64,000 nt of DNA from Bacteroidota bacterium (GTDB lineage Bacteria > Bacteroidota > Bacteroidia > Chitinophagales > Chitinophagaceae): NCBI GenBank assembly GCA_020161435.1, contig JAIUNV010000008.1, positions 174,511 to 238,510 on the forward strand, given 5' to 3'. Position 1 is the first letter of the stretch; each line of letters begins with the position of its first letter. The position numbers and the translations under genes are program-made. This document shows, piece by piece, positions 27,877-37,700 of the stretch. Under the pieces are notes generated by a model. The model was not told the origin of the DNA. It saw only the letters and a list, made by a program, of their open reading frames with translations, and ran no database searches.

Positions 27877-28863
27877 ATGGCAGAACAAATACATATAGAA
27901 CCCGGAGGCGACAAGCCCAACCAGGATGTTTTTGCTGAAACCTTGCAACGGCTGGCAGCATCCGACCGCAACGTGATTGCTGTTACCAGCGATTCGAGAG
28001 GGTCAGGAAAGCTGGTGCCTTTTGGAAAGCAGTTTCCCCAGCAAATAGTGGAAGTAGGAATAGCAGAACAAAATCTTGTGGGCGTAGCTGCAGGTTTAGG
28101 TTCTTGTGGTAAAAAAGTGTTTGCCGTTTCGCCGGCTTGTTTTTTAACGGCACGTTCGTTGGAGCAAATCAAAAACGATATCTGCTACAGCAATCATCCG
28201 GTAACTGTTGTGGGTATCAGTGCTGGCGTTAGCTATGGTGCGTTGGGAAGTACGCATCATAGTCTGCACGACTTTGCCGTGTTGCGAGCCATCAACAATA
28301 TTACCATTGTTGCTCCCGCCGATAATTTCGAAACCGAAAAAGCAACTGAACTCGCTGCTGCTAGTGGCACTCCAGTGTACCTGCGATTCGGCAAAAAAAT
28401 AATGCCTGCTTTAAAAGCAAAAAACAACGACTCATTTGTTTTTGGTAAAGGAAGAATCATCACCGAAGGAAATGATGTCGCCATCATTGCTAATGGTGAA
28501 ACGGTTTATCCCGCAGTACAGGCAGGTGCGTTGCTGAAAGAACAAAACATTGAAGCAACAGTGGTGAGCATGCATACCATTAAGCCTTTGGATACTGTAC
28601 TTATTGAATCGCTTGCAAGAAAGTGCAAAGCAATTGTTACAGTGGAAGAGCACAGTATCTATGGTGGATTAGGTGAAGCAGTGGCATCCTTTTTAATGCA
28701 GCTGAAAAGCCCATCCACTGGAGGGGTTTGGGGAGGCTCATTTAAGATAATCGGTATTCCAGATGAATACACGGTAACAGGTTCGCAGATTGAAATTTTC
28801 AACCATTACGGAATTAGTAAAGAGGGGATAGCAAGTGAAGTGCTGAAGCTGATTCAGCAATAA
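27877..28863 (+). CDS. aptB: transketolase C-terminal subunit, probable apulose-4-phosphate transketolase subunit B
   Basis: 328 residues covering the pyrimidine-binding and C-terminal transketolase domains, partner to the subunit encoded at 26937. The catalytic Glu that activates ThDP is E64 in EVGIAEQNLVG. STHHSLHDFAVLRA and VYLRFGKK fit the phosphate-binding region, and the C-terminal domain runs from about residue 190 (GNDVAIIANGETVYPAV). The residues 'EEHSIYGGLGEAV' form the usual late motif. Split transketolases of this sort occur in sugar-specific catabolic operons, including D-apiose. The ATG at 27877 starts 73 bases after subunit A, immediately after the repeat element. There is no signal peptide, so the enzyme is cytoplasmic. 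Confidence 0.86.
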   Translation: MAEQIHIEPGGDKPNQDVFAETLQRLAASDRNVIAVTSDSRGSGKLVPFGKQFPQQIVEVGIAEQNLVGVAAGLGSCGKKVFAVSPACFLTARSLEQIKNDICYSNHPVTVVGISAGVSYGALGSTHHSLHDFAVLRAINNITIVAPADNFETEKATELAAASGTPVYLRFGKKIMPALKAKNNDSFVFGKGRIITEGNDVAIIANGETVYPAVQAGALLKEQNIEATVVSMHTIKPLDTVLIESLARKCKAIVTVEEHSIYGGLGEAVASFLMQLKSPSTGGVWGGSFKIIGIPDEYTVTGSQIEIFNHYGISKEGIASEVLKLIQQ

Positions 28864-28917
28864 TCAGACGGTGCAGCTATGTAGTGTCATTGAAATCGGT
28901 GAGAGAAAATAAAAGAT

Positions 28918-30396
28918 ATGTCAGCGAAATATATACTTGCCATTGATCAGGGAACAAGTTCTACCAAGGCACTCATCTTCGATGAGCAAGGGCAGGCTAT
29001 TGCAAAAGGTGCTGAGAATTTGCATACGCATTATCTCGACCATGGTTTTGTAGAACAGGAGCCAGCAATTATTTATCAAAACGTACTGGCAGCTGTACAA
29101 AAATGTTTGCATGCTTTTGCTGAAAAAGGATTTGATTCAAATGCAATTGCTGGCATTGGCATTTCTAATCAACGGGAAACATTTGTTGTATGGGATAAAG
29201 CCGGTAAACCATTGCACAATGCTGTGGTGTGGCAATGCAAACGTTCGGTACAAATTTGTGAGGAATTGAAGCAACAAGGATTGTCTGAACAGGTGAATCA
29301 GAAAACCGGTCTGGTGATTGATCCTTATTTTTCTGCTACCAAACTCATCTGGCTCAACAGGAATAATGAGGCCATAAAAGCAGCCATTCAAAGTGGAGAA
29401 GCTTTCTTCGGAACAATTGATACATGGTTGCTTTACAAGTTGACCAACGGCAAACAGTATGCTACAGACTATACCAATGCTTCAAGAACACTGCTCTTCA
29501 ATCTGCATTCATTGCAATGGGATAATGAGTTGATTGATGCGTTTGGATTAACTGGTATTCAGTTGCCGGAAGTAAAATCATCTTCCGCATTTTTTGGTGA
29601 AACAACATTGGATGGGTTGTTTTCGCAACCCGTTCCTGTAACAGGCATGATTGGCGATTCGCATGCTGCTGCATTTGGTGAAGGTTGTTTTGAAGCAGGC
29701 ACTGCGAAAGCTACATTGGGCACTGGTTGCAGCATTCTCATGAACATTGGCGACAAACCGGTACGGTCTAAAAACGGAATGGTTACTACCATTTGTTGGA
29801 GTATTGATGGACGCATTGATTATGCATTTGAAGGCGTGATTGTGTCCTGCGGCGCCACTATTGAATGGTTGAAAAATGAATTGAATTTATTTACTGACAG
29901 CAAAGAAACCGAAGCCATGGCAAACGCTGTTGCTGATAGTGCAGGTGTGTGTGTGATTCCTGCGTTCAGTGGATTAGGTTCGCCGCATTGGCAGCCAGAA
30001 CGCAGGGCTTCTATTAGTGGGATGAGTTTTGGTACCACCAAAAATCATATTGTGCGGGCAGCGTTGGAGTCTATTCCCTTTCAGGTGAAAGATGTCATTA
30101 CTGCCATGGAGCAAGATGCTGCGATTGAGTTGAATCATTTCAATGTGGATGGCGGAATTTCTGCCAATCGGTTTGTGGTGCAAAGCATGGCCGACTTGTT
30201 GGGTAAAAAAGTAACAACCATTGGTAATCCAGACGTGTCTGCATTGGGTGCTGCTTTGTTGGCAGGACTCAAAACAGGTGTATTTGACAGTCTTGAGGTG
30301 ATTACAGAATTACCGGTTGCTCAAAAAAGCTTTTTTCCTGATGCAGATGCCAATCAAATAAAACAGAGTTATGCTGTGTGGCAGCAGTTAATATGA
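28918..30396 (+). CDS. aplK: FGGY-family kinase close to glycerol kinase, probable apulose kinase
   Basis: A 492-residue cytoplasmic sugar kinase. The ATP phosphate-1 loop is DQGTSSTKAL near the N-terminus. The FGGY substrate and adenosine motifs are present: NQRETFVVW with R86-E87, IGDSHAAAFGEG with D247, and LGTGCSILMN. Overall it reads as glycerol-kinase-like, but the glycerol-kinase motif GDQQAA is GDSHAA here and YGTGCF is LGTGCS, so the substrate pocket differs. In the operon context the likely reaction is ATP-dependent 4-phosphorylation of D-apulose. Plain glycerol or xylulose kinase activity cannot be excluded by sequence. Its stop overlaps the next start in an ATGA. Confidence 0.84.
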   Translation: MSAKYILAIDQGTSSTKALIFDEQGQAIAKGAENLHTHYLDHGFVEQEPAIIYQNVLAAVQKCLHAFAEKGFDSNAIAGIGISNQRETFVVWDKAGKPLHNAVVWQCKRSVQICEELKQQGLSEQVNQKTGLVIDPYFSATKLIWLNRNNEAIKAAIQSGEAFFGTIDTWLLYKLTNGKQYATDYTNASRTLLFNLHSLQWDNELIDAFGLTGIQLPEVKSSSAFFGETTLDGLFSQPVPVTGMIGDSHAAAFGEGCFEAGTAKATLGTGCSILMNIGDKPVRSKNGMVTTICWSIDGRIDYAFEGVIVSCGATIEWLKNELNLFTDSKETEAMANAVADSAGVCVIPAFSGLGSPHWQPERRASISGMSFGTTKNHIVRAALESIPFQVKDVITAMEQDAAIELNHFNVDGGISANRFVVQSMADLLGKKVTTIGNPDVSALGAALLAGLKTGVFDSLEVITELPVAQKSFFPDADANQIKQSYAVWQQLI

Positions 30397-31946
30397 TAGC
30401 CATGAAGTGTGTATTCAAATATTGTATTGCTGTAGCAGCTGTGTTGATGTTCACATGTCAGGCAATGGCACAATCAAAGCCATTGTTGCTCAAGCATCAG
30501 CAATTCAAGCATTATGTTGATTATTTCAACAGCATGGAAACGCCCAATATTGAGCAAGCCATTCCAAATGATAGTGCGTGGTATTGGATGCAGCAAAATA
30601 TTCCGCTGTTTGAATGTCCCCAGCAAAACATGGAAGAGATTTTCTATTACCGTTGGTGGACGTTGCGCAAACACATTAAGAAAACCCCGCAAGGTTTTGT
30701 GATGACAGAATTTTTAGTGCAGCGTAGTTATGCCGACAAATACAATCTTATCTCCAGCGGGTTGGGCCATCATATTTACGAGTCTCGCTGGTTGCACCAC
30801 AAGCAGTACATGGATGAGAACCTGCTGGTTTGGTATCGGGGCAATAACGGAAAGCCGCTGAATAAGCTACGCTTTTACAGCAGCTGGAATATGGATGCCA
30901 TTTACAAACGTTTTTTGGTCAATGGGGACAGGAATTTCGTATTGAATCTGTTGCCTGATCTAGACGCTGACTATCAGGCCTGGGAAAAAGAGAAGCAGCG
31001 GCCCGATGGTTTGTATTGGCAATACGATGTGCGGGACGCCATGGAAGAAACCATCAGCGGTGGCAGAAAAGAAAAGAATCCACGACCTTCCATCAACGGG
31101 TATATGTATGGCAATGCCAATGCTATGGCAGCCTTGTGGCACCTGAAAGGTGATGCAACAAAGGCGGCAGACTATTTGCAGAAAGCCAAAACCGTTAAAG
31201 CCGCAACGCAATCAAAACTCTGGAACAGTGAACATAACTTTTTTGAAGTACGCAAAGAGCAAGGCGATACATTGGCGGCAGTGAAAGAGGCCATCGGTTT
31301 TATTCCATGGTATTTCAATATGCCCGATAGTAGCTACAATATTGCTTGGGAAAGCCTGACAGATACCAAAACATTTTGTGCTCCGTTTGGCATCACTACT
31401 GCGGACAGAAGTCATCCGCAATTCAGAACACATGGGTGTTGCAAATGCGAATGGGATGGTGCAGTGTGGCCATTTGCCACTGCACAAACATTGACGGGTA
31501 TGGCCAATTTGTTGCAGGTGCAGCCAGCTCCCTACGTATCTAAGCAAGATTATTTTCAACTGCTGAACACGTATGTTGAATCGCAATACTATCGGGGGCG
31601 TCCATACATTGGCGAGTACCTCGATGAAAAAACGGGTTACTGGTTAAAAGGCGATGAAGAAAGGAGCAGATATTACAATCATTCTACGTTTAATGATTTA
31701 ATCATTACTGGTTTGGTGGGGTTGCGTCCACGGGCCGATAACGTGTTGGAAGTATCGCCATTGCTGCCGCAGCATACATGGAAATGGTTTTGCCTTGACA
31801 ATGTATTGTACCATGGCAAAATCATCAGCATAGTGTGGGATGAAGACGGAACGAAGTATAAGCGGGGCAAGGGATTGAGTATATGGGTGAATGGGAAGAA
31901 AGTAGCCTCTTCTTTATCACTCGAAAAAATTACAGGCAAACTATGA
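30393..31946 (+). CDS. MGH1-like (alpha/alpha)6-barrel glycoside hydrolase, secreted
   Basis: 517 residues; the ATG at 30393 overlaps the kinase stop and opens a signal peptide ending QAMAQ. The body reads as one (alpha/alpha)6 toroid of the GH63/trehalase-like clan (MGH1-like). Marker segments are GLYWQYDVRDAMEETISGG, INGYMYGNANAMAALW, FGITTADRSHPQF and EWDGAVWPFATAQTL, followed by a short C-terminal beta-sandwich (LIITGLVGLRPRADNVLEV). Candidate catalytic acids lie in the DVRDAMEE and EWDGAVWP motifs. One RG-II family, GH142 beta-L-arabinofuranosidase, has this kind of fold and is a candidate, but I cannot confirm it. Coupling to the kinase gene upstream and a GH2 gene downstream (both ATGA overlaps) places it in the same transcript. 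Confidence 0.78.
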   Translation: MIAMKCVFKYCIAVAAVLMFTCQAMAQSKPLLLKHQQFKHYVDYFNSMETPNIEQAIPNDSAWYWMQQNIPLFECPQQNMEEIFYYRWWTLRKHIKKTPQGFVMTEFLVQRSYADKYNLISSGLGHHIYESRWLHHKQYMDENLLVWYRGNNGKPLNKLRFYSSWNMDAIYKRFLVNGDRNFVLNLLPDLDADYQAWEKEKQRPDGLYWQYDVRDAMEETISGGRKEKNPRPSINGYMYGNANAMAALWHLKGDATKAADYLQKAKTVKAATQSKLWNSEHNFFEVRKEQGDTLAAVKEAIGFIPWYFNMPDSSYNIAWESLTDTKTFCAPFGITTADRSHPQFRTHGCCKCEWDGAVWPFATAQTLTGMANLLQVQPAPYVSKQDYFQLLNTYVESQYYRGRPYIGEYLDEKTGYWLKGDEERSRYYNHSTFNDLIITGLVGLRPRADNVLEVSPLLPQHTWKWFCLDNVLYHGKIISIVWDEDGTKYKRGKGLSIWVNGKKVASSLSLEKITGKL

Positions 31947-34771
31947 TCAGGTTTATCCATACATTTTTTTCATTTTGGCGCAATAACCAACACAAGTTTT
32001 TTGTGTTGGTCTGTTGCCTTTGCAGCACGATGTTTCTTTCTCTTTCTGCTAACGCACAAGAAACCGAAAAAATATATCTCTCCGGTACTGGCAGCGATGC
32101 AACGGTGCAGTGGGATTTTATGTGTACAGCTGGCATGAATGCCAATAAGTGGACAAAGATTGCTGTGCCATCCTGTTGGGAATTGCAAGGGTTTGGCAAG
32201 TATGATTATGGCTTTGCCAAAGACAGTGTGAGGGGAAAAGAACAGGGCTTGTATAAGCACCGCTTTCATGCACCTCTCGCCTGGAAAGGGAAGCATATTA
32301 ATCTGGTGTTTGAAGGTGTAATGACGGATGCTGAAGTAACCATCAACGGACAAAAGGCCGGCGAGATACATCAGGGCGCCTTTTATGCATTCAAATACAA
32401 CGTGAGCAAATTGCTGAAGTACGGCAAAGAAAATTTGCTGGAAGTAAAAGTATCGAAGCATTCTGCCAACGCTTCTGTAAACGCAGCCGAACGGCAGGCT
32501 GACTTTTGGATTTTTGGCGGTATCTTCAGGCCTGTATGGTTGGAGGTTTTGCCTGCCGTACACATAAGTGAAGTAGCATGGAGAGCAGAAGCTGACGGCA
32601 GTTTTTTTGCTTCTATAAACAGCAATAGCCAACAAGCCATTCAAGCCAAAGTGCAACTGCTGGATGCGACAGGAAAAACAGTTACAATTTTTGAAGGTAA
32701 GAATGTACATCCGGAAAGGCCGGGCGAAATGCTGTTGACTGGAACACTGACGCAACCCCGGCCATGGACATCCGAAACACCGTATTTATATACAGCGGTT
32801 TTCTCCATTTATCAAGAGGGAAAACTGCTGCACAGCATACGCAAGAAAGTAGGTTTCAGAACGGTTGAGCTAAAGCAACGGGATGGCATTTATGTAAATG
32901 GCGTCAAGATCAAATTCAAAGGCGTGAACCGGCATGCTTTTCGTCCGGAAACGGGCCGCACCACCAGCTATCGCATTAGTGTGGAAGATGTGCAGCTCAT
33001 CAAAAGCATGAACATGAATGCTGTTCGAATGAGTCATTATCCGCCGGATGATCATTTCCTGGATGTGTGTGATTCATTGGGTTTGTTTGTAATGGATGAA
33101 TTGGCGGGCTGGCATGGCCACTACGATACACCTACCGGGAAAAAACTGTTGAAGGAAATGATGTTGCATGATGCGCATCATCCATCTATTGTGTTGTGGG
33201 CCAATGGCAATGAGGGCGGGCACAACCGTGAGCTCGATACATTTTTTACACAATATGATTTGCAGCAGCGGCCGGTTGTGCATCCTTGGGAGTTGTACAA
33301 TGGTGTAGAAACACAACACTACCGTGAGTATAACTATGGCATTGGCAATTACGACAATGGCAATGAGATAGTGATGCCTACCGAATTTTTGCATGGGCAG
33401 TTTGATGGGGGACATGGTGCAGGCTTAGAAGATTACTGGCAACACATGTGGCACAACCCGCTGAGTGCCGGTGGTTTTTTGTGGGACTTTGCCGACAATG
33501 CTGTTGTTCGCAAAGACAAGCAAGATTCGCTTGATACCGACAAACATCGGGCTGCGGATGGTATCGTAGGTCCTCATCATGAAAAAGAAGGCAGCTATTT
33601 TGCCATCAAACAAATCTGGAGTCCGGTATTTATTGAACGAAGAGAAATTACGTCCGATTTCGATGGAAGTTTTATTGTTGAAAACCGGTATCACTTTACC
33701 AATTTGAACACCTGCCAACTGCGTTGGAAATTGAAAAGGGTTGATGTACGTACTACGAATGAAGTGAATGGTACTGCACCGATGCCTGATGCTGCACCAC
33801 TCACCAAAGCGACGCTTCAATTAAACCTGCCTGCCAACTGGATGGAATACGATGTTTTGTATCTCAGCATTACAGATGCGCAACAGCAGGAACTGTTTAC
33901 CTGGACTTACCCGATTCATCGGCCTGCTGCTATCGCTTCAAGAATGCGCAGCATAAAAGGGCCACATGCCATTCAATTGCAAGAGCAAGATTCATTGCTG
34001 CAAGTTCGGGTGAGTGATGTAACCATTCAGTTCAATAAAAACAATGGTGTCATGCAATCTGTGAACAATGCCAAAGGATTGTTGCCTTTGCACAATGGAC
34101 CAGTGTTGCAGGATGCCGTGAATAATTTGGGTGCTTTGCAGGTAACAGCTTCCGGCGATTCTGTTGTGTTGCAAACGCAATACAACAAGCAAAGCCATTA
34201 CAACAACATCAGCTGGACCATTTATCCATCGGGTTGGGTAAAGCTGCAAGTGCAATACTTTCCATCTGTCTACTTCACCAATTTTGCCGGCATCAATTTT
34301 TCATTTCCGGAAAAGGAAATACAATCCGTTACCTATATGGGTGATGGCCCGTATCGTGTTTGGAAAAACAGAATGAAGGGCAATCAGTTCGGAGTATGGA
34401 GCAAAACCTACAACAATTCAGAAACAGGAGAGAGCCCATGGTTGTATCCTGAATTCAAAGGCTATCATTCCCGTTTTTATGGCGGTTATTTTTTCAGCAA
34501 AAGCAATCGCTTTACTGTTATTTGCGAAACAGAAAATATTTTCCTGCGTTTGTTTACGCCTGCTTGGAAAACGGATCAGTGGCACAATTACGAACCATTG
34601 TTTCCATCGGGTGATATTTCTTTTATGCATGGCATCAGTAGTATTGGTACCAAAACACAACGCAATGAAACCACTGGCCCCATGGGTTTCAAAAATATTT
34701 TTTACGACTACGAAAAGGATCCTGCAAGGGCTTTACACATGACTTTATTCTTCAACTTTTCAGCTCAATAG
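31943..34771 (+). CDS. GH2-family glycoside hydrolase
   Basis: 942 residues. The ATG at 31943 overlaps the preceding stop (ATGA); the in-frame ATG at 31883 would lie inside the upstream gene. The leader is long (LVCCLCSTMFLSLSANAQ). Domains are sugar-binding (VPSCWELQGFGKYDYG, TINGQKAGEIHQGAF), immunoglobulin-like, TIM barrel and a large C-terminal beta-sandwich of the beta-galactosidase small-chain type (about 690-942). The acid/base is E424 in WANGNEGG and the nucleophile is E481 in VMPTEFLHG. The barrel motifs RMSHYPPDDHFLDVC and LFVMDELAGWHGH are typical of GH2. Unlike the lacZ-type gene at 53130, the nucleophile context is TEFLHG, suggesting a different specificity such as a uronidase or arabinopyranosidase; this is inference. 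Confidence 0.88.
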   Translation: MIRFIHTFFSFWRNNQHKFFVLVCCLCSTMFLSLSANAQETEKIYLSGTGSDATVQWDFMCTAGMNANKWTKIAVPSCWELQGFGKYDYGFAKDSVRGKEQGLYKHRFHAPLAWKGKHINLVFEGVMTDAEVTINGQKAGEIHQGAFYAFKYNVSKLLKYGKENLLEVKVSKHSANASVNAAERQADFWIFGGIFRPVWLEVLPAVHISEVAWRAEADGSFFASINSNSQQAIQAKVQLLDATGKTVTIFEGKNVHPERPGEMLLTGTLTQPRPWTSETPYLYTAVFSIYQEGKLLHSIRKKVGFRTVELKQRDGIYVNGVKIKFKGVNRHAFRPETGRTTSYRISVEDVQLIKSMNMNAVRMSHYPPDDHFLDVCDSLGLFVMDELAGWHGHYDTPTGKKLLKEMMLHDAHHPSIVLWANGNEGGHNRELDTFFTQYDLQQRPVVHPWELYNGVETQHYREYNYGIGNYDNGNEIVMPTEFLHGQFDGGHGAGLEDYWQHMWHNPLSAGGFLWDFADNAVVRKDKQDSLDTDKHRAADGIVGPHHEKEGSYFAIKQIWSPVFIERREITSDFDGSFIVENRYHFTNLNTCQLRWKLKRVDVRTTNEVNGTAPMPDAAPLTKATLQLNLPANWMEYDVLYLSITDAQQQELFTWTYPIHRPAAIASRMRSIKGPHAIQLQEQDSLLQVRVSDVTIQFNKNNGVMQSVNNAKGLLPLHNGPVLQDAVNNLGALQVTASGDSVVLQTQYNKQSHYNNISWTIYPSGWVKLQVQYFPSVYFTNFAGINFSFPEKEIQSVTYMGDGPYRVWKNRMKGNQFGVWSKTYNNSETGESPWLYPEFKGYHSRFYGGYFFSKSNRFTVICETENIFLRLFTPAWKTDQWHNYEPLFPSGDISFMHGISSIGTKTQRNETTGPMGFKNIFYDYEKDPARALHMTLFFNFSAQ

Positions 34772-34772
34772 T

Positions 34773-37700
34773 ATGCGTACATTTTTTTCTCTGTTAGCGG
34801 TGTTGTTTTCGTTGCAGCTGTCTGCACAAACCCGCTTGCAACAATTGCGTTGCGAAATGTTGAGCAATCCGCAAGGCATTGATGTAGCTCAACCCCGCTT
34901 TAGCTGGCAGCTCATCAGCCAGGAAAGAAATGTACAGCAAACGCATTATCAAGTGCTGGTGAGCAGTAGCAAGGCTGCACTGGCGGCCAACAAAGCTGAT
35001 GTTTGGAATTCGGGAAAAGTAGCTGGCAGCCAAAGCATACACATTCGGTACAATGGTGCGGCGTTGCAATCGGGTAGCCGCTATTATTGGAAAATACTGG
35101 CTTGGACAAACAAGAGCAGCAATCCATTTACGTTATCATCCGAATTTAGTACCGGTCTTTTTCAAACATCCGATTGGAAAGCCAAATGGATTGGCTACGA
35201 TCAGGCTTCACCGTGGGATAGCATCAGCCAGTGGTCGCGGTTGAGTGCACGGTATTTGCGCAAAAGCTTTTCTGCCAAGCCTGCTTTGAAGAGGGCTACT
35301 GTACACATAGCCGGTATGGGGATGTATGAGTTGTACATCAATGGAAAAAAAATTGGCAATCAGGTGTTGGCGCCCAATCCTACTGACTATCGGAAAACGG
35401 TGTTGTACAACACGCATGATGTAACCACAGCATTGAAAGCAGGCAACAACGCTATTGGCGTGGTGCTGGGCAATGGCCGTTTTTTTACCATGCGCCAAAA
35501 CTATAAAACACACAAGCACAACAACTTTGGTTTCCCCAAACTGCTGCTGCAACTGCAACTGGAATATGCAGATGGTAGCAAGCAATGGGTGCTGAGCGAC
35601 GAAAGCTGGAAGCTGAATGTGGATGGAGCTATTCGCAGCAACAACGAATACGATGGTGAAGAATATGATGCAAGAAAAGAATGGCCCGGTTGGACAACTG
35701 CTGCTTTCGATGCATCGAAATGGATGCAGGCCAATCTTGTAACAGCACCTGATGGTAAATTGCAGGCACAGTCGGCAGAATCGATGCAAGTGATGAAGGT
35801 TATTCAACCAAAATCCATCCGCAAAAAAGCATCCGGCAGATACATCATTGACATGGGGCAAAATTTTTCGGGATGGATGCACCTGAAAAATATTGCGGGC
35901 AAAAAAGGGGACAGCATTGTGTTGCGCTTTGCTGAAAGCCTGCAACCGAATGGCGAATTGTTTGTTGCCAACTTGCGGGATGCAAGGGTGACTGATAAAT
36001 ATTTTTTCGGCAATCATGCATTAGATGCCAACGGTTGGCGGCCATCATTTGTTTACCATGGTTTTCGCTATGTGGAAGTAAGTGCATTTCCTGGCACACC
36101 ACAGCTGGCACAGTTTAGCGGCGAGTTGGTGTACGATGCATTGACTACTACCGGAAGTTTTTCTACTTCCAATGCAGTGATTAATCAAGTGTATCAAAAT
36201 GCGTGGTGGGGCATTGCCAGCAATTACAAAGGCATGCCTGTTGATTGCCCTCAGCGCAACGAACGCCAGCCTTGGTTGGGCGACAGAACAGTAGGAGCAC
36301 AGGGTGAAAGTTTTGTGTTTGACAATGCGAAACTCTATGCCAAATGGATGCAGGATATTGAAGAAAGCCAAACAACTGCAGGTAGTATTCCAGATGTGGC
36401 ACCTGCATTCTGGAATTATTATACCGATGATGTAACCTGGCCTGCGGCATTTATTTTTATCAGCAATCATTTGTACAATCAGTATGGCGATGACATGCCG
36501 ATTCGGAAGCATTATGCCAGCATGAAAAAGTGGATGATGTACATGAAAGAAAAATTCATGAAGCAATACATCATGACGAAAGACAAATATGGCGACTGGT
36601 GTGTGCCTCCCGAAGCCTTGCATTTGATTCACTCCAAAGACAGCAGTCGCCAAACCGATGGCCAGTTGATAGCTACAGCATACTATTACAAATTGCTCTC
36701 GTACATGCAGCGTTTTGCTGGCATGCAGCAACTGCCTGAAGATGCTGCTTACTTCGGTAAGCTGAGTGACAGCATTCGTATTGCATTTCAGGAAAAGTTT
36801 TACCGGCCTGCACTCAAGCAATACAGCAACAATACTGTTACTGCCAACCTGCTGCCTTTGTACTTCGGTATATGTCCCGATTCATTACGCAGTGCAGTTT
36901 TCGAAAAAATAAGGCACAAAGTGCATGTCGAAAACCACGATCACATCAGCACCGGGCTCATTGGTTCGCAATGGTTGATGCGTGGCCTTACCGAGTATGG
37001 CTATCCCGAACTGGCGTATACCATTGCGTCCAACAACACTTATCCGAGTTGGGGCTATATGGCGGCCAATGGTGCCACTACCATTTGGGAATTGTGGAAT
37101 GGCAACACGGCCGACCCCGGCATGAACAGTCAAAACCACGTGATGTTGCTGGGCGATTTGATCACCTGGTTTTATGAAAACCTCGCTGGCATTCGCAGTC
37201 ATAAATCTGAAGTAGGTTTCAAAAAAGTAATTATGAAACCTACCATACCCGCAGGCCTGCAAGAAGTGAAGGCGGCCTATGAAAGCATGCATGGTAGCAT
37301 TGCCAGCCATTGGAAAAACACTGAGTCAAAGTTTGAATGGCATATCACTATTCCTGCCAACAGTAGCGCCCAAGTGTACATACCTGCAACAGCAGTAGAA
37401 GAAATTACGGAAAACGGCAAGCCACTGACGGCCTACAATTACATGAGCATTGGTAAGCTGGAAAAAGACATGCTGCAAATTAACATTCCATCGGGCACCT
37501 ATCATTTTGTACGCAACAAACCTTTCAAACAGGGCATTGTAAAAGATGAATTCATCTTCGAGAGAGCTTCTTTTCCAGAAAGCCATGCAGCTACTATTGC
37601 TGAAACACCATCAGGACTGATAGCAGCATGGTTTGGCGGTACCAAGGAAGGCAATAAAGATGTGTGCATTTACACCAGTCATTTACGCAATGGCCAATGG

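Noticed and set aside
26937..28863. Transketolase gene broken by a repeat insertion
   Set aside because: Both halves have their own plausible starts and complete domains, and split transketolases are normal in this pathway; the repeat lies exactly between them.
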